From NCBI GenBank assembly GCA_023414875.1, contig JAEZMV010000017.1, forward strand, positions 248,001 to 312,000: DNA of 64,000 bases, written 5' to 3'. The number at the start of each line of letters is the position of its first letter. Within the stretch, counting starts at the first letter, position 1. The translations under genes and the position numbers were made by a program. The DNA is from Bacillota bacterium. GTDB lineage: Bacteria > Bacillota > Clostridia > Lachnospirales > Lachnospiraceae. The notes under the pieces were generated by a model. That model searched no databases and had not been told where the DNA came from. It worked only from the letters and a program-made list of their open reading frames with translations. Positions 52,580 through 62,917 of the stretch are shown one piece after another.

Positions 52580-53614
52580 ATGAAGTCAAGATCATGTCTT
52601 ATCGGTATATTAATGGTGCTACTCATATGTTGTATGTCATTTGTAGGATGTAATAATACGACGAAAAAAAATGAACAGAAAGAAAAAGAAACATCTAATG
52701 TTAACGTTACTGAGGCATGTACACCTGATAGCGATGGTGATACAAAGGAAAAAGAAGAAGCCGATGACGCTAATAGTGAGCCCGAGATTGGAAAAGAAGA
52801 GTTAAAAGAGACTATATCCTGGGAGCAGATTAAGGAAATAAATCCACATGAAAAAAATATAAAAAACAGGTTCACAGGCTTTTTCAATGAGAACCTTGGA
52901 ATAGCTACTTATCAGCATGGTAGAGTATTCTATACGAACGACGGAGGAGAAACCTGGACAGCCGGTAATAATACCTCAAACTGTATCGCTGGTTTAGATA
53001 TTATTGACGAGAAAAACGCATTCATGACTGCTAATTATTCCGAAGTCCGGATATCAAATGACGGAGGAGTTAATTGGACTAGTGTACCTGAATTTGGTGA
53101 TATGAAAAATGAACATTGCAGGTTTGTCAGCTTTATTGATCAGAATACGGGTTGGATAGCGAATAAGAAAGAAGTAGGATATACTAAGGATGCTGGACAG
53201 ACTTGGGAGAGTATTACTGTACCACAGAGTTTATCTGAAATTTGCGCAATTTGGCTGAGCAGTACGACAGAGGGCTATATCCTAAGCGTAGATGCCATAT
53301 TATATGCAACCACAGATGGTGGTAAAACATGGACAGAAAAGGATTTGGGGCTAAAAGGCTTAATGGTTTTAGTATGTCCTACAGTGGCGATACATTTCGA
53401 CGACCACCAAAATTTCCAGATGGTTGCCTATCTTAAAAATGATACAGAGAAAGGTTTTTACTATTTAAGTACGGAAGATGGTGGTGACTCCTGGGCGAAG
53501 AAAGAATTGGTATCAGAAGAAGGCCCGGGCTACACTTACTTAAACCGTGATAGCTCTCTGCTAACTATTTCCGACAAAACATCAACAATTCATGTATATC
53601 GATTTGTTGAATAA
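52580..53614 (+). CDS. Ycf48/sialidase-like beta-propeller lipoprotein
   Basis: A 344-residue lipoprotein with signal peptide and lipobox SFVGC, a Lys/Glu-rich linker, and a propeller of repeats each holding an Asp-box: TNDGGETW, SNDGGVNW, TKDAGQTW, TTDGGKTW and TEDGGDSW. Such repeats are typical of YCF48-type photosystem assembly factors, sialidases and BNR proteins; here, in a non-photosynthetic bacterium, an extracellular binding or sensing role is likely. No catalytic residues of sialidases are apparent. Confidence 0.82.
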   Translation: MKSRSCLIGILMVLLICCMSFVGCNNTTKKNEQKEKETSNVNVTEACTPDSDGDTKEKEEADDANSEPEIGKEELKETISWEQIKEINPHEKNIKNRFTGFFNENLGIATYQHGRVFYTNDGGETWTAGNNTSNCIAGLDIIDEKNAFMTANYSEVRISNDGGVNWTSVPEFGDMKNEHCRFVSFIDQNTGWIANKKEVGYTKDAGQTWESITVPQSLSEICAIWLSSTTEGYILSVDAILYATTDGGKTWTEKDLGLKGLMVLVCPTVAIHFDDHQNFQMVAYLKNDTEKGFYYLSTEDGGDSWAKKELVSEEGPGYTYLNRDSSLLTISDKTSTIHVYRFVE

Positions 53615-53663
53615 AAGTATATAGAAAAGTAAATCAGCTTAAATAATATAAACTATCAAATAC

Positions 53664-53724
53664 GACACATGTTGTGCTTTGCACGTAAATCTATTTACGA
53701 AACAAAGAGATATGTGTCTTTTTG
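53664..53724 (+). terminator. Terminator after the propeller lipoprotein
   Basis: gacacat (53664-53670) pairs with atgtgtc (53712-53718) around an inner cgtaaa/tttacg hairpin, followed by ttttt. Confidence 0.65.
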
Positions 53725-54036
53725 TATCAAAAAATAAGAAAATGAAAGCAGAAAGGTAGCTGAGTTTCTTGTATAGGGAATATAGAATGAGTACAGGTGT
53801 GGACAGCGAAGAAAAATATGGGTAGTCAACATGTTCCATAAGAGATATAATAGCATATATTAAGTTTAGCAGAAAACCGGGATATTAATTTGACTGGTAA
53901 TCGATGTGTATTCTCAGATATATTATGACTTTATTGAGTAATAAGGATATGAAAGTAATAACATATTTTTATCACAACTTATATCAAGAAAACCTTGCTT
54001 GCTTTGATATAATGACATTACAAGGAGTGAATAAAA

Positions 54037-54405
54037 TTGTCACTGAAAACAATAGAAAATATGATAGACTGGGTGGAAGCAAATTTAAAGGACGAACCAA
54101 CATTAGATAAGATGTCTTTCTATGTTGGGTACTCTTCTTTTTATTGTTCGACAAAATTTCATGAAGTAGTGGGAGTTTCTTTTAAAGAATATATTATGAG
54201 GCGGAAGCTTACTCAGGCTGCCATAGAATTAAGAGAAACCGGTCATAGGATTATTGATATTGCTGTTAACTATGGGTTTTCTTCAAATGAAGCTTTCTCG
54301 AGAGCATTTTTAAAAAGATATGGCTATTCTCCCAGTCAATTTCGTAAGAAACAACCTCAGTTTTCATTGTATGATAGATTGACGATTACCTCTAATACTC
54401 CTTAG
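54037..54405 (+). CDS. Short AraC-type DNA-binding protein (HTH only)
   Basis: A 122-residue protein consisting of the AraC double helix-turn-helix alone (MIDWVEANLKDEPTLDKMS; FYCSTKFHEVVGVSFKEYI; DIAVNYGFSSNEAFSRAF; GYSPSQFRK), similar in size to SoxS/MarA. TTG start with AAGGAGTG upstream. Related clostridial proteins often carry a C-terminal GyrI-like effector domain that is missing here. It lies 21 bases before the methionine aminopeptidase gene and may be cotranscribed. Confidence 0.85.
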   Translation: MSLKTIENMIDWVEANLKDEPTLDKMSFYVGYSSFYCSTKFHEVVGVSFKEYIMRRKLTQAAIELRETGHRIIDIAVNYGFSSNEAFSRAFLKRYGYSPSQFRKKQPQFSLYDRLTITSNTP

Positions 54406-54425
54406 TATATGATCAGGAGCTTATC

Positions 54426-55301
54426 ATGCATAAGAATATTGAACGAAATGATTTTTGCTGGTGTGGAAGTGGCAAGAAATATAAAATGTGTCACTTTTAC
54501 ATAGATGAAAAGGTCAGAAGATATAAAGAGAGTGGCTGTATTGTTCCGAGTAGAAAGATCATTAAATCACCAAAACAAATTAATGGAATTCGAGAAAGTG
54601 GTAAAGTTAACATTAAGATATTAGACCACGTTTCGGAGCATATACAGATAGGTATGAGTACGGGCGAGATTGATCAGATGGTATATCATAAAACAAGAGA
54701 ACTTGGAGGAATTCCGGCAACACTTGGTTATGAAGGCTTTCCTAGAAGTGTATGTACCTCAATCAATCATGAAGTTTGTCATGGGATACCATCAGATAAA
54801 GTTATATTAAATGATGGTGATATTATCAATGTTGATGTGTCAACCATTGTAAATGGTTATTTTTCTGATTCATCAAGAATGTTTTGTCTCGGTAAGGTAA
54901 GTGACGAGCGTATTAGGTTAGTTGAAATAACAAAAGAAGCGATTCAAATTGGATTAGAGAAAGCGAAACCTTGGAACTTTTTGGGCGATATAGGTCAGGC
55001 GATTAATGACTTTGCAGGTTCAAATGGATATACTGTCGTAAAGGAAATTGGTGGTCATGGTATTGGAAATGAGTTTCATGAAGAACCTTTTGTAAGCTAC
55101 GTATCAAAAAGTGGAACAGAAATGTTGCTAGTTCCCGGTATGGTATTTACGATTGAACCAATGATAAATGCCGGTAAGGCAGATATAGTTATAGATAAAG
55201 GGAATGGGTGGACCGTCAGAACAAAAGATGGGAAAGACTCGGCACAATGGGAAGTAACTGTTTTAATTACGGATAGCGGTTATGAAATTCTGGCTTATTA
55301 G
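54426..55301 (+). CDS. map: Methionine aminopeptidase with N-terminal SEC-C motif
   Basis: Removes the initiator methionine. The 291-residue protein starts with a SEC-C zinc motif (DFCWCGSGKKYKMCHFY, residues 9-25) seen in SecA and some type I MetAPs, which is thought to help ribosome docking. The catalytic domain has all metal ligands: Asp pair in NVDVSTIVNGYFSDSS, His in GGHGIGNEFHEEPF, Glu in FTIEPMINAG, Glu in QWEVTVLIT. A housekeeping map beside the ribosomal genes probably exists elsewhere, making this a likely second copy; that is inference. Confidence 0.92.
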   Translation: MHKNIERNDFCWCGSGKKYKMCHFYIDEKVRRYKESGCIVPSRKIIKSPKQINGIRESGKVNIKILDHVSEHIQIGMSTGEIDQMVYHKTRELGGIPATLGYEGFPRSVCTSINHEVCHGIPSDKVILNDGDIINVDVSTIVNGYFSDSSRMFCLGKVSDERIRLVEITKEAIQIGLEKAKPWNFLGDIGQAINDFAGSNGYTVVKEIGGHGIGNEFHEEPFVSYVSKSGTEMLLVPGMVFTIEPMINAGKADIVIDKGNGWTVRTKDGKDSAQWEVTVLITDSGYEILAY

Positions 55302-55400
55302 GGATTTACCGAGGCACCGAAAGAGATACTATTTTGATAAAAGAGAATATAAATTTACAGTTTGATAAACATAATGAAAACTTTATAGGAGTATACAGCG

Positions 55401-55450
55401 AATTCCCCTGTAAATCGTTACTAAAACTACGATATACAGGGGAATTATTT
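55401..55450 (+). terminator. Terminator after map
   Basis: aattcccctgta (55401-55412) and tacaggggaatt (55435-55446) form a perfect 12-bp stem, with an inner atcgt/acgat extension, followed by attta. Confidence 0.8.
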
Positions 55451-55678
55451 ATAACTACTTTATTAAGCCTTGGTATAGGGAAAATATAATAGTATGTTTC
55501 TTATTATCTTTTGCTCAATTACCAACGATACCTTGAGTAACAGCATATATTATGCATAACAAGGGAATGATTAGCAGATTATGTATAATAAAGGAAAATA
55601 TATTGAAATTGAAGTTAAAAACTGTTAATATGATATTGATTACAAGAAAATAAGCTTTAGTAATTGGGAGGAATTAAT
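55451..55678. other. Intergenic region before the DUF975 gene
   Basis: AT-rich; no gene or clear structure seen. It should contain the promoter of the gene at 55679. Confidence 0.3.
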
Positions 55679-56380
55679 ATGTTACACGCAGAAGACTATA
55701 AAAGAACCGCCCGTTATGCTCTTAGAGGCAAGTGGCCTCTTGCAATTGGCACAGGCTTAATCGCAGGCTTACTTGGTTCAGGTTCTAGAGGAGGATCTTC
55801 GAATGGAGGAGGAAATGGATCTCATTTTGATATATCTAATGAGGTAACTCGATTTCTATTCTTATTTATATTAGGTATTATAACAGTTGTACTCATTTGG
55901 TCATTAATTACATTTTTCTTTGGAGGGGCGGTAGAGCTGGGTTACTGCCGATTTAATAAGAATTTGATTCATGGGACGAATCCACAGTTTAAAGATTTGT
56001 TTTCGAGATTTAATATCTTTTGGAAGGCATTAGGGCTACGCATAGTAATCCTTATCTTTATTGCATTTTGGTCTATATTACTTATTATTCCTGGAATTAT
56101 TGCGGCATTTAACTATTCCATGGCCTTTTATATTATGGAAGAGGATCCTTCTATGGGAATTATGGACGCGATTCGTGAATCCAAAGAGATGATGAGGGGC
56201 AATCGATTTCACCTTTTCTGTCTATATTTTAGCTTTATCGGATGGTTTTTCCTATGTGCTTTTACCTTAGGCATCGGCTATTTATGGTTGGGACCATACA
56301 TCAGTGCATCGCATGCTGCTTTTTTTCTTGATATTTCGGGTAAATTGGACATTAGTAAGTTCGAGATTGTGGAAGGATAA
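55679..56380 (+). CDS. DUF975 family integral membrane protein
   Basis: A 233-residue membrane protein. The N-terminal YKRTARYALRGKWPLAIGTG is the DUF975 signature (a short amphipathic helix entering TM1), followed by a Gly/Ser-rich loop (SGSRGGSSNGGG) and about five TM helices; IRESKEMMRGNRFHLFCLYF is the conserved cytoplasmic loop. GGGAGGAATT precedes the ATG at 55679. Function of the family unknown. Confidence 0.85.
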   Translation: MLHAEDYKRTARYALRGKWPLAIGTGLIAGLLGSGSRGGSSNGGGNGSHFDISNEVTRFLFLFILGIITVVLIWSLITFFFGGAVELGYCRFNKNLIHGTNPQFKDLFSRFNIFWKALGLRIVILIFIAFWSILLIIPGIIAAFNYSMAFYIMEEDPSMGIMDAIRESKEMMRGNRFHLFCLYFSFIGWFFLCAFTLGIGYLWLGPYISASHAAFFLDISGKLDISKFEIVEG

Positions 56381-56445
56381 ATGAAGGTAATGCTGCTATT
56401 ACATAAATTGATGGAATTATAACATAACTCAATTTAATATCAAAA

Positions 56446-56542
56446 AAGTCACAAGCTTTATTAGAGATGCTCATCTTGTAGTTACAGTTAATATTACAAG
56501 GTCAATATCATTAAGATAAAGTTGGTGGCTTTTTTTATTGAG
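56446..56542 (+). terminator. Probable terminator after the DUF975 gene
   Basis: Imperfect arms around agtcacaagctttat and ataaagttggtggct, followed by seven T at about 56531-56537. The remaining bases to 56745 hold no gene. Confidence 0.6.
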
Positions 56543-56790
56543 CTCTTAGCTTGCCAAAGTAAAACCGATTCGATAGCATATTTTCTTTTTATATTTTAAT
56601 AATAATATTGAAAACATTTGCTTCCTCATAAGGTAATAAAAAGGCTTAAAAATGGCATAATATAATAATATGTTGCTTTTTTGTGGATTTATATGACAGT
56701 TTTAAAATGAATATTAACAAATAAGCAAGACTATCAGGAAAAGGATTGCAAAATGACTTTGGTAAAGCGCAAGGAGGATTTTGGAAATTG

Positions 56791-59700
56791 ATGATCGTGA
56801 TGGAAAGTACGGGATTTCGTGTCAATATGCCAATTGGATTTAAAGTATTATTAATTTCAATAGCTTTAATATGGTGCATTCTTCTGTTCCTATATTATCG
56901 TTTAAACCATTTCCGCAAAAGAGTACATTTCACAATAGATAACACCGGGGCTATGGATATGTTGAGTTCAGGGGATTGGGAAAAGCAGATGAGGGAGCTG
57001 TCGACCAATCATAAATATGTGAAATCGATGAGATATAATTTTGTTTTGGAGGATTATAATCAGATTGCTTATAGGAAATTAAACAGAATACGTAAATGCA
57101 TTTCTGAAATTTCAACTGATATAATAGCATTAATTCCTGCAGCGCAGTGGCTATTTGACAATTTCCAGATGATGTATCGGGAGATTAAAAAAGTCAGATC
57201 CTCCGGTACAAGCTATGAAGTATTGCCGATACTACGAAAGGAATATCGCGGATTTCCAAGAGTTTATATTATAGCCAAGAAGATGGTTACGCTTTCTCAA
57301 GGACATCTGAATGAAGAGAACATCTCGATCATGCTGAATGCGTATCAAGCAGAGGTTCCTTTAACGGATAAGGAATTATGGGTGCTTCCTGAGATGCTTG
57401 GTTTTTGTTTGCTGGAGAGTATCATTGATGAAGCAGAAGATATTATTAGAATTATCAATATCAAATCTAAGGCAGACAGATTTGTACGGGAACGGCTGGA
57501 TACAGAGCAGGAAAGAGCAGATATTTCTGTTCTTTTATCCGGGTTGGACGAGGAATCAAAGCAAAGCTTTTCCTTTCATGCCCATGTAATCTATTTGCTG
57601 AAAAACATGTCCTTTGATGAGGTATCAATTCAAAAATATATTGAACATTATTTTAAAATTCAGGGCAAAATGATAAAACCCTCCAATTTATTTTTAGAGG
57701 AGGGAAAAATTGAATCACTGCATGAAGCTAAAATTCGTGCTTTAATCATAAGTCTAAGAGAAATCAATGAACTGGATGGGGAGAAGTTTTTCGAGGTATT
57801 TTCTTATCTGGAACAGATCCTGTCAAGGGACCCTGACGGAGTATATACTAAAATGGACTCAGAGGGAAGAAGTATGTACCGTGAGGTAATCGTAAAAACT
57901 TCTCTCAAGTATAAAATAAACGAAGAAAAAATAGCAAATGATTGTTTAGAGCTGGCTATCGCTGGGCGTGAAGATATCTATTGCTCTCATCATGTAGGTG
58001 CATATCTCTTAGGGAAGGGTTTTCCTATATTAGAAGCAAGGATACGAAACAAGCCAATCCCTACGGTCATAAATAAAAAGGGCAATGTCAAAGGAAGGTT
58101 ATACTTTTTAACCTTTGGGTTACTGTTTTTAATTATAAATTGTCTGATAGGCTGTATTATGTACTTTAATGATCGTTCCTTGGAGAGTTATCATTACATT
58201 ATAATACTACTGGCATGTTTTCCGTTATTGATAGGAATTGGTTTGGAAATAACGAATTTCATATTTACCAGACGTATTCGTGTTACAAAAATACCATCGT
58301 TAAATTACCTGATGGAGATTCCGGACAGTTCCAGGACCTTTGTGGTTATGCCTGTTATTGTCTCCTCGAAGGAACAGGGACTGGAGTATTTTGATCGCTT
58401 GCATAAGCATTATTTAGCAAATCGACAGTCAAATCTCTACTTCGCCCTTCTGGTAGACTATGAAGATGCTCCTAATCAAGTTATGCCAAAGGATGAAGTC
58501 ATTGAGCAAGCTCTGATGGAACGCATGAAGGAACTGAACGAGCTTTATCCGTCCGTTCACCAAAAGTTTTCATTGCTTACCAGATATCGTAAATGGAATA
58601 AATCTGAAAACTGCTATATGGGCTGGGAACGTAAAAGAGGAAAGATAGAAGAGTTCAATCAGCTTTTGAATGGAGCGGAAATAAAAAGCACCAGCTTTTT
58701 GAAGGTATTATGCGATACAGAGCTTCTGGGAACCTTTAAATATGTCATAACGCTGGATGCAGACACCAATCTGATCCGCGATAATGCAGCTAAGCTGGTG
58801 GGCTTGATTTCCCATCCATTAAACCAGCCTGTTTTGGATACAAAAAAACGGAGAGTAAAAGAGGGTTATGTTATTATACAACCTTCGGTTAGAAATCACA
58901 TTGTTGATAAGAGCGGAAGTCGCTTTACGGAGATTTTTGGAGGGGAATCCGGTTTAGCACATTACTCGGCAGTCATATCCGATATCTATCAGGATATCTT
59001 CAATGAAGGGATCTATATCGGAAAAGGTATTTATGATGTTAAAGCCTTTCATCAGCTTCTCCATAATACGATTCCTGAAAATCGTGTACTCAGCCATGAT
59101 CTTCTGGAAAGCTGCTATGCCAGAACCGCCTTTTCCAGCACGGCTAAAATAATGGACAATTTCCCAAGCAGCGTTCTTTCCTTTGTAAAACGTGAACATC
59201 GTTGGATAAGAGGGGACTGGCAACTGTTTCCATGGCTTTTTAAAGGAAAAGATTCCAGCGGAAGAGCTCTGAGTCCTGTTTCAAGGTGGAAGATTTTTGA
59301 TAATTTAAGACGGAGTATGGTTCCGCTCAGTAAAATACTAATTATTATCACTACTTTAGCTATTCTGCCCGGAGTATCATATTTATGGATAGGAATGGTT
59401 TTCTTTACGGATGTATTTAACCTGATTATTCAGGTGGTTGCTGTAATCGGGCAGAAGATATTCCGGTCTAAACTCGCCTTGGTGTACAAGGGATTATTTA
59501 GGGAATTTGGAGTTTTACTGCAAAGAGCTTTTATAGAGTTTGTGATCACACCGTACCGAGCTTACATGGCAACGGATGCAATGATAAGGACTTTATATCG
59601 TCTTTATATTAGCAAGAAGAACTTACTTCGTTGGAATACAGCCGAAATAGTGGATTCCTCAGTCATTAATACCACAAAGGGATATTTTCTATCTATGTGG

Positions 59701-62700
59701 AGTTCTCTCATTCCCTCTGTCATAATTCTGGGATTACTCTTAATTAGGGAGGTACATCCGATTGAATTTGCCCTCTATATAGCTGTTGCCCTTGTTTGGA
59801 TATTAGCTTTTCGTATTGCTTATCACATCAGTCAGCCAAAAGAGAAGGTACTTCATAGGGAGATTGAGGAAGATCGTGAGTTTTTGCTTGAGACAGCGAG
59901 AAGAACCTGGCAGTTTTTTAAAGATTTTGGAGTTAAGGAAAAAAACTGGTTATGTCCGGACAATTATCAATTAGCAAGGGTAGAGAAGGTAAGTGATAAA
60001 ACATCGCCGACGAATATCGGCCTTCAGTTTCTATCGATCTTATCTGCAAGAGATTTTGGTTTTGAGACCTTAAGTGCTACTATAAAATATGTTGAGAACT
60101 TACTGGAGACAGTGCTTGAGTTACCAAAGTGGAAAGGACATCTTTATAACTGGTATTCGGTTAAAACATTGGAGGTTTTAAATCCTGCCTATATATCAAC
60201 CGTGGACAGTGGTAATTTTATTGGTCATCTGATTGCTTTAAAAAATGGTCTACGAGAACAGATAAATCAACCGGTTTTTTCGGAGCATCTGTTTCAGGAG
60301 ATAGGTAATTTAATCACACTTAGTAATTCCAGTCTTTCTGAGGATGATGCCAGTTTATATTCAATGCATGAGTTGAAGGAGGAATATAAAACAATCGGTG
60401 ATTTCATTGAAGATATCACTGATATTTGGGAGGAATTAAACAGTAGAGAGTTAACGCTCCAGGAGGCTTCCCGTTGGAGTAAGGAACTGGAAAATGATAT
60501 TGAGCTAATAGCAAACGAAGCATCGGATTATAAGCTAAAAGAGTATGGTATCATGGCTTGCCCCACTCTGAAGCAGCTTTCACAAAAGGATAATAAAAAT
60601 GCTATAGCGATGATTGACAAAATCGAGGTTCTATGCTGTAAAATAGACTGCCTTCTAGAGAATGTGGATTTCCGGTTCTTATTTGATGAAAAACGTATGC
60701 TTTTTCATATCGGATATCATGTTCCCTCCCATACCATAGATGCAGGCTGTTATGATCTAATGGCTTCCGAAGCATCATTATTAAGCTTTCTGGCTATAGC
60801 TAGAGGAGAAGCACCCTTAAGGCACTGGTACAAGCTTGGTCGGCCGCTTACTATGGTGAAGGGAATCCCCTGTTTTGTATCCTGGAGCGGGACAATGTTC
60901 GAATATCTGATGCCAAATCTGGTACTTCGAGAGTATGAGGGCTCTGTATATGCCGAAACCTCAAAAGCAGCAATTTTACAGCACATGAGTTACGCAAAGG
61001 AAGCAGGTATCCCCTGGGGTATTTCTGAATCACAATTTTATCGTTTTGATATAAATGCAAATTATCAATATAAAGCTTTTGGCGTACCTAAATTACGTTT
61101 GCAACCGGTACGCAGAAATTCCTTAGTCGCGACACCATATGCTACAATGCTTGCCTTAGATTATACTCCGGAGGAATGTATGTCCAATCTGCGAAGACTT
61201 ATGGAGCTTGGAGTATACGGTGATTATGGTTTTTATGAAGCGATTGATTACAATAGTCCGGATTCTGTAGAATTAACGCCCTATTGTGTCGTTAGATCAT
61301 TTATGGCACATCATCAAGGTATGATTATGGTAGCCATCAATAATCACCTAAATCAGGGGATTATGCGGCGAAGATTTCATGAGGAGCCTATTATAAAGGC
61401 TACTGAGGTATTATTAGAGGAGAAACGCCAGTCACATTTGATTTCACTGGCAAAGCGAGGTTACACTATAAAAATCGGAAAGGTACTTTTCAAAGAGCAT
61501 ATCTATTGTAACCGTTATGTTAACAGCGTAGCTCCCAAAATCCCAATAGTCAATTATTTGTCTAATAACAAGTACTCTCTGATGATAACTTCGGATGGAG
61601 ACGGCTTCAGCAGCTTTAAAAATATGATGCTTTACCGGTGGAGAGCAGACCTTTACGCAAATACGGGTAATTATATCTATATTAAGGATATGAATAAAGA
61701 TAAGCTATGGAGTGCGACCTATCATCCGGTGCGGAAGGAGCCAGAGGAGTATCAAGTCATCTTTTCACCTCATCAGGCTGAGTTTAAAAGAGAGGACGAG
61801 GGTATCAAGTCGCATACATCAGTTAGTTTATCACCCGATTATAATTTGGAGATACGTAAGCTGAAATTGACGAATAATGGGATAGAGGACAAGATTCTTG
61901 AGATTACAAGTTATTTTGAGGTGGTTGGTGATCTTCATATTGCGGAACTGAGTCACCCGGCCTTTAATAAATTATTCATCGAAAGTGAGTTTTTGGAGGA
62001 GCAATCAGTATTTCTATCGAAAAGGCGTGGAAGTAAGAGTGCAGGAAGTCCATATATCATGCATATGGCAAAGACGAATTACCCACTTCTAAAAAAGCTA
62101 GAGTATGAGAATGACAGACTGAAATTTATAGGAAGAAATAATACGCTGGAAAATCCTCAGGCGGTAGTCAACAGTTTACCACTTTCCAATCGTGCGGGCT
62201 TTTGTAATGACCCTATAATGAGCCTGAGGGTAACTATCTCACTAAAAGCAGGTGAAACTGCTTGCATATCCTTTATTACAGGAGTATGCAAGAACAAAGA
62301 GGAAGCAATTAAAATCAGTGATGAGCTTAGCATTGCTTATCGTATTGATGACATCTTTGAAAAGTTCAGACTACAGACAGATATTGAACTGAAATATCTT
62401 GATATTACAAGGCCGCAACTGAATGCTTTCCAGGATTTGATCAGTCCGATATTCTATCCATCCAGTTTTTATCGTGGGCCACAGGAATATATAAGAAAAA
62501 ATAATATAAATCAAAGTTTCTTGTGGAAATTTGGCGTATCCGGTGATTATCCGATCATGCTTTTAAAGGTAAAAACACTGGAGGATGAGGGGATATTAAG
62601 AGATGCGCTTAAGGCATATGAATATTTACGAATTAATCGCCTGATGGTGGATCTGATTATTTTAAGCGATGCTAAGCATGGATATTTACAGGAGTTGGAT

Positions 62701-62904
62701 AATCTGGTAAATGACCTGACCAGTTCGCTCAGAATATATGAAAGCGATAACGAAAAACAAAGCCTGTTTATGCTTCATTCCTATCAAATGAATCCTTCGG
62801 AAATAGATTTACTTTATACAGTTGCCAGGGTAGTTTTTTCGGAACAGACAGGCATCTACTTCACAGATGTTAAGGAGAATATGAATGATATCATAGAGGA
62901 ATAA
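56791..62904 (+). CDS. Cyclic beta-1,2-glucan synthase-like protein (GT84 + glycoamylase-like + GH94-type domain)
   Basis: A 2037-residue membrane glycosyltransferase of the NdvB/ChvB type. Order of parts: N-terminal TM (about 16-36), a large cytosolic region (40-430), two TM (about 440-490), and the GT84 domain (about 515-850) with the D-x-D motif VITLDADTNL and the Q/R-x-x-R-W-like REHRWIRGDWQLF. More TM helices follow (850-1000). Next is a glycoamylase-like domain (about 1300-1520) with CYDLMASEASLLSFLAIARG, FVSWSGTMFEYLMPNL, PWGISESQF and MAHHQGMIMV. Last is a GH94-type N-terminal sandwich domain (about 1580-1840). It uses UDP-glucose to make beta-1,2-glucan. The start is uncertain (ATG 56791, TTG 56788 or 56746). 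The GH94 catalytic part is in the next gene. Confidence 0.85.
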   Translation: MIVMESTGFRVNMPIGFKVLLISIALIWCILLFLYYRLNHFRKRVHFTIDNTGAMDMLSSGDWEKQMRELSTNHKYVKSMRYNFVLEDYNQIAYRKLNRIRKCISEISTDIIALIPAAQWLFDNFQMMYREIKKVRSSGTSYEVLPILRKEYRGFPRVYIIAKKMVTLSQGHLNEENISIMLNAYQAEVPLTDKELWVLPEMLGFCLLESIIDEAEDIIRIINIKSKADRFVRERLDTEQERADISVLLSGLDEESKQSFSFHAHVIYLLKNMSFDEVSIQKYIEHYFKIQGKMIKPSNLFLEEGKIESLHEAKIRALIISLREINELDGEKFFEVFSYLEQILSRDPDGVYTKMDSEGRSMYREVIVKTSLKYKINEEKIANDCLELAIAGREDIYCSHHVGAYLLGKGFPILEARIRNKPIPTVINKKGNVKGRLYFLTFGLLFLIINCLIGCIMYFNDRSLESYHYIIILLACFPLLIGIGLEITNFIFTRRIRVTKIPSLNYLMEIPDSSRTFVVMPVIVSSKEQGLEYFDRLHKHYLANRQSNLYFALLVDYEDAPNQVMPKDEVIEQALMERMKELNELYPSVHQKFSLLTRYRKWNKSENCYMGWERKRGKIEEFNQLLNGAEIKSTSFLKVLCDTELLGTFKYVITLDADTNLIRDNAAKLVGLISHPLNQPVLDTKKRRVKEGYVIIQPSVRNHIVDKSGSRFTEIFGGESGLAHYSAVISDIYQDIFNEGIYIGKGIYDVKAFHQLLHNTIPENRVLSHDLLESCYARTAFSSTAKIMDNFPSSVLSFVKREHRWIRGDWQLFPWLFKGKDSSGRALSPVSRWKIFDNLRRSMVPLSKILIIITTLAILPGVSYLWIGMVFFTDVFNLIIQVVAVIGQKIFRSKLALVYKGLFREFGVLLQRAFIEFVITPYRAYMATDAMIRTLYRLYISKKNLLRWNTAEIVDSSVINTTKGYFLSMWSSLIPSVIILGLLLIREVHPIEFALYIAVALVWILAFRIAYHISQPKEKVLHREIEEDREFLLETARRTWQFFKDFGVKEKNWLCPDNYQLARVEKVSDKTSPTNIGLQFLSILSARDFGFETLSATIKYVENLLETVLELPKWKGHLYNWYSVKTLEVLNPAYISTVDSGNFIGHLIALKNGLREQINQPVFSEHLFQEIGNLITLSNSSLSEDDASLYSMHELKEEYKTIGDFIEDITDIWEELNSRELTLQEASRWSKELENDIELIANEASDYKLKEYGIMACPTLKQLSQKDNKNAIAMIDKIEVLCCKIDCLLENVDFRFLFDEKRMLFHIGYHVPSHTIDAGCYDLMASEASLLSFLAIARGEAPLRHWYKLGRPLTMVKGIPCFVSWSGTMFEYLMPNLVLREYEGSVYAETSKAAILQHMSYAKEAGIPWGISESQFYRFDINANYQYKAFGVPKLRLQPVRRNSLVATPYATMLALDYTPEECMSNLRRLMELGVYGDYGFYEAIDYNSPDSVELTPYCVVRSFMAHHQGMIMVAINNHLNQGIMRRRFHEEPIIKATEVLLEEKRQSHLISLAKRGYTIKIGKVLFKEHIYCNRYVNSVAPKIPIVNYLSNNKYSLMITSDGDGFSSFKNMMLYRWRADLYANTGNYIYIKDMNKDKLWSATYHPVRKEPEEYQVIFSPHQAEFKREDEGIKSHTSVSLSPDYNLEIRKLKLTNNGIEDKILEITSYFEVVGDLHIAELSHPAFNKLFIESEFLEEQSVFLSKRRGSKSAGSPYIMHMAKTNYPLLKKLEYENDRLKFIGRNNTLENPQAVVNSLPLSNRAGFCNDPIMSLRVTISLKAGETACISFITGVCKNKEEAIKISDELSIAYRIDDIFEKFRLQTDIELKYLDITRPQLNAFQDLISPIFYPSSFYRGPQEYIRKNNINQSFLWKFGVSGDYPIMLLKVKTLEDEGILRDALKAYEYLRINRLMVDLIILSDAKHGYLQELDNLVNDLTSSLRIYESDNEKQSLFMLHSYQMNPSEIDLLYTVARVVFSEQTGIYFTDVKENMNDIIEE

Positions 62905-62917
62905 AGGAGGAGTAGAT

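Noticed and set aside
53904..54110. 68-codon plus-strand frame
   Set aside because: No ribosome site and it overlaps the start of the well-supported AraC-type gene.
55335..55490. About 51-codon frame after map
   Set aside because: TTG start without a ribosome site, and it runs through a perfect 12-bp terminator stem.
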